Shown: positions 6,496-8,132 of the stretch, in pieces
Position numbering within the stretch: position 1 is the stretch's first letter
How the letters are laid out: every line of letters begins with the position of its first letter
From: Acidimicrobiales bacterium
GTDB taxonomy: Bacteria; Actinomycetota; Acidimicrobiia; Acidimicrobiales; JAKAVM01
NCBI GenBank assembly: GCA_027451785.1
Contig: DAIDIS010000057.1
Coordinates: 1 to 8,132 of the forward strand
Length of the DNA: 8,132 nt
Direction: 5' to 3'
Program-made: the position numbers and the translations under genes
Notes under the pieces: model-generated
Seen by the model: only the letters and a program-made list of their open reading frames with translations
Told to the model about the DNA's origin: nothing
Databases searched by the model: none

Positions 6496-8132
6496 TTAGG
6501 ACGCTAGTGGGTCGGATTCACATTCTGTTGAAGAAAGAATTGGTGGAGGCGACTGGCTTGCGCCGGAACCGGTGCCCTCGAATTGCTCTGCAACAACTTT
6601 CCCATTCGCGCCCACATAGCCAAATCCATCGACCACGTCCGACTCCCCTATTAGAAGTGTCTCCCCTTCAGTTATGGCGAGCGCTAGTGGCGAAGCGATC
6701 GGCGTCAATCCATGGGAAGCGACTTTCGCTCCTAGTGAGGGACTCACGTTGGGTCCTGCGGGTGACTTAGATCTAGGTGCCGACCCGGGTGAGTTCCCTT
6801 GGAGATGCCCGTTGTCGATCTCGTCTTCCGGCAACAAAGAGGCGGCAACGAAAGCCCCAGTACCGGTTCCGGCAACCGTTGCGATTATTCCGGTTCCATG
6901 AGCGATCTCTCGCACGCGGTTGTTCCCCATATCTGCAACAAAAAGGTCACCCTGCGAGTCGGACGTAATTGCCGCCGGTTCATCAAGCATTGCTTCGGCG
7001 GCCGGTCCCCCGTCACCCGAAAATCCCGGGAGCCCAGTTCCTGCCACAACCTTGATTCGACCATCCGATGTGATTTCGTCAATCTGGGAGTTTCCCGAGT
7101 CCGAGATGAAAACGTCCCCTTTGGCGTCCACCAGCAAACCGGCTGGGCTGCTGAAGTTGGCGTCCAATGCCTCGCCGCCGGAAGGGGCAGGGCCGATGAT
7201 CCCAGTTCCCGCAATCGTATAAATTTTCCCGGCCTCCATTTGGACCCCGTAAAAGCGCCCTGACGAAGAAGGGACTTCTCTCACCAGGTTCGTTCCCTGG
7301 ACGAGAACGAAAAGATCACCATGCGAATCGAGCGCGACGGCCAGCGGATCGTTAAGCTGGGCGGCCTGCGCGCCGGTCCCATCCGGGGAGTAGCCCTGCT
7401 GTCCGCTTCCCACCACTGTCTGGATCACCCCGGACTTTGCATCCAGCACTCGAACCCGCTCGTTTCCCGAGTCTGCGATAAAGAGATTCCCGGCCGCGTC
7501 TGTCGCCAGCCCCAGCGGCTTGTCCAACAACGCAGAGGCCGCAGGACCGTTGTCGCCGATGTAACCCCCTTGTTGGGCTACCCCACCATTCCCCCAACCG
7601 TTGCCGGCAACAGTCGAAATGAGCCCCGATTGCCCATCAACCATCCGAATCGTGTTATTCACGGTGTCAGATAGGTAGACATTTCCGCCGGTACCGATAG
7701 CCAGTCCACCAACCGAGCCGATCTGGCCTAGATAACCGCACTTGCCGTCCCCTGAATAACTGAACGATCGATCACCGGCGATTATCTTGATCTTCGACTT
7801 GTCGGGTGAAAACTCGCGGATCGTCATGGCGTCGGACATGAATAGCCGACCCTGGTCAAAGACCAGGCCTGTCGGGAAGCTCAATGGGACGGTCTTCGAA
7901 TCCGATTGGCTGTCTTGATATCCCGGCTGTCCGTCCCCGGCAAGGTCGCTGATCTTCCCGGATATACCATCGACCTCTCTCACCCGATAGTGGTAGTAAT
8001 CAGAGATGTAGAGATTGCCTTCCGGACCCACAATTGCGTCTACAGGATCTGAGAGGACGGACGATGTCGAGGGACAGCCATCCCCTATGTGATCCGTGTC
8101 CGAAGGGCAGACGGCCAAAGAAGACCCTCCAG
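6496..8132 (-). CDS. NHL-repeat beta-propeller protein, 5' end beyond the window
   Basis: The frame stays open to the right edge (545 codons visible), so the N-terminus, with any signal peptide, is missing. Numbering here starts at a TTG codon at 8118, which is probably internal because the text before the first blade (CPSDTDHIGDGCPS) looks like the inter-blade loop of NHL proteins. About seven NHL blades follow, centred near residues 24-60, 81-115, 135-172, 200-238, 257-305, 324-361 and 380-417. Many carry the pattern GNLFIADSGNERVRV and end in TVAGNG-like turns with GYSGDGGPA-type loops. Residues 418-475 are a Pro/Ser/Gly-rich linker, then a degenerate blade-like stretch (476-512) and a polar tail. 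Such propellers are usually extracytoplasmic binding scaffolds; ligand and location cannot be told here. The second and last blades are weak. Confidence 0.88.
   Translation of the reverse strand, partial: GGSSLAVCPSDTDHIGDGCPSTSSVLSDPVDAIVGPEGNLYISDYYHYRVREVDGISGKISDLAGDGQPGYQDSQSDSKTVPLSFPTGLVFDQGRLFMSDAMTIREFSPDKSKIKIIAGDRSFSYSGDGKCGYLGQIGSVGGLAIGTGGNVYLSDTVNNTIRMVDGQSGLISTVAGNGWGNGGVAQQGGYIGDNGPAASALLDKPLGLATDAAGNLFIADSGNERVRVLDAKSGVIQTVVGSGQQGYSPDGTGAQAAQLNDPLAVALDSHGDLFVLVQGTNLVREVPSSSGRFYGVQMEAGKIYTIAGTGIIGPAPSGGEALDANFSSPAGLLVDAKGDVFISDSGNSQIDEITSDGRIKVVAGTGLPGFSGDGGPAAEAMLDEPAAITSDSQGDLFVADMGNNRVREIAHGTGIIATVAGTGTGAFVAASLLPEDEIDNGHLQGNSPGSAPRSKSPAGPNVSPSLGAKVASHGLTPIASPLALAITEGETLLIGESDVVDGFGYVGANGKVVAEQFEGTGSGASQSPPPILSSTECESDPLAS

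Noticed and set aside
6162..6770. Long plus-strand open frame bridging the DUF929 gene, the 168-base gap and the NHL gene end
   Set aside because: It overlaps two well-supported minus-strand genes, has no ribosome binding site or recognisable motif, and reads like a Pro/Arg/Ser-rich antisense shadow.
8116..8118. TTG at 8118 as the true start of the NHL protein
   Set aside because: The frame is open to the edge and the residues just after this codon resemble an inter-blade loop, so the gene most likely begins outside the window.

Overview
The window looks like ordinary chromosomal DNA from a high-GC Gram-positive bacterium (Actinomycetota). Four things support this. The ABC exporter has the long insertion between A-loop and Walker A that is common in actinobacterial exporters. 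The two-component pair closely resembles mycobacterial MprA/MprB. A DUF929 thioredoxin-like membrane protein is present, and GTG and TTG starts are frequent. The base composition is only moderately GC-rich by eye. DUF929 was first described in Sulfolobus, so together with the large NHL-repeat protein it makes an acidophilic actinobacterium (for example an acidimicrobial lineage) a reasonable guess. The sequence alone does not prove that.

Layout, left to right. (1) Positions 72-2461, plus strand: an ABC exporter half-transporter followed by a thioredoxin-type glutathione peroxidase. They overlap by one base and are surely translationally coupled. (2) Positions 2478-2939, minus strand: a small flavodoxin-fold protein, convergent with the peroxidase. 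A strong interrupted stem-loop lies at the junction, inside the flavodoxin 3' end. (3) Positions 3028-5254, plus strand: an OmpR/PhoB-type response regulator and its membrane histidine kinase (MprAB-like), divergent from the flavodoxin gene across an 88-base gap. (4) Positions 5344-6327, minus strand: a membrane-anchored DUF929 protein with a CPYC motif. (5) Positions 6496-8132, minus strand: an NHL beta-propeller protein whose 5' end lies beyond the right edge. Between (4) and (5) is a 168-base gap with an inverted repeat and a perfect 14-base palindrome.

The left half combines a membrane exporter, a peroxidase, a flavodoxin and an envelope-stress-type two-component system. The right half encodes probable envelope or extracytoplasmic proteins, one with a thiol-disulfide motif. 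A shared redox and envelope-stress theme is possible, but it is inferred from proximity. No RNA gene, insertion sequence, CRISPR array or prophage was seen. I found no clearly new multi-gene system. The best leads are the DUF929 protein, the RNA structure at the peroxidase/flavodoxin junction, and start sites that look leaderless in three of the transcription units.
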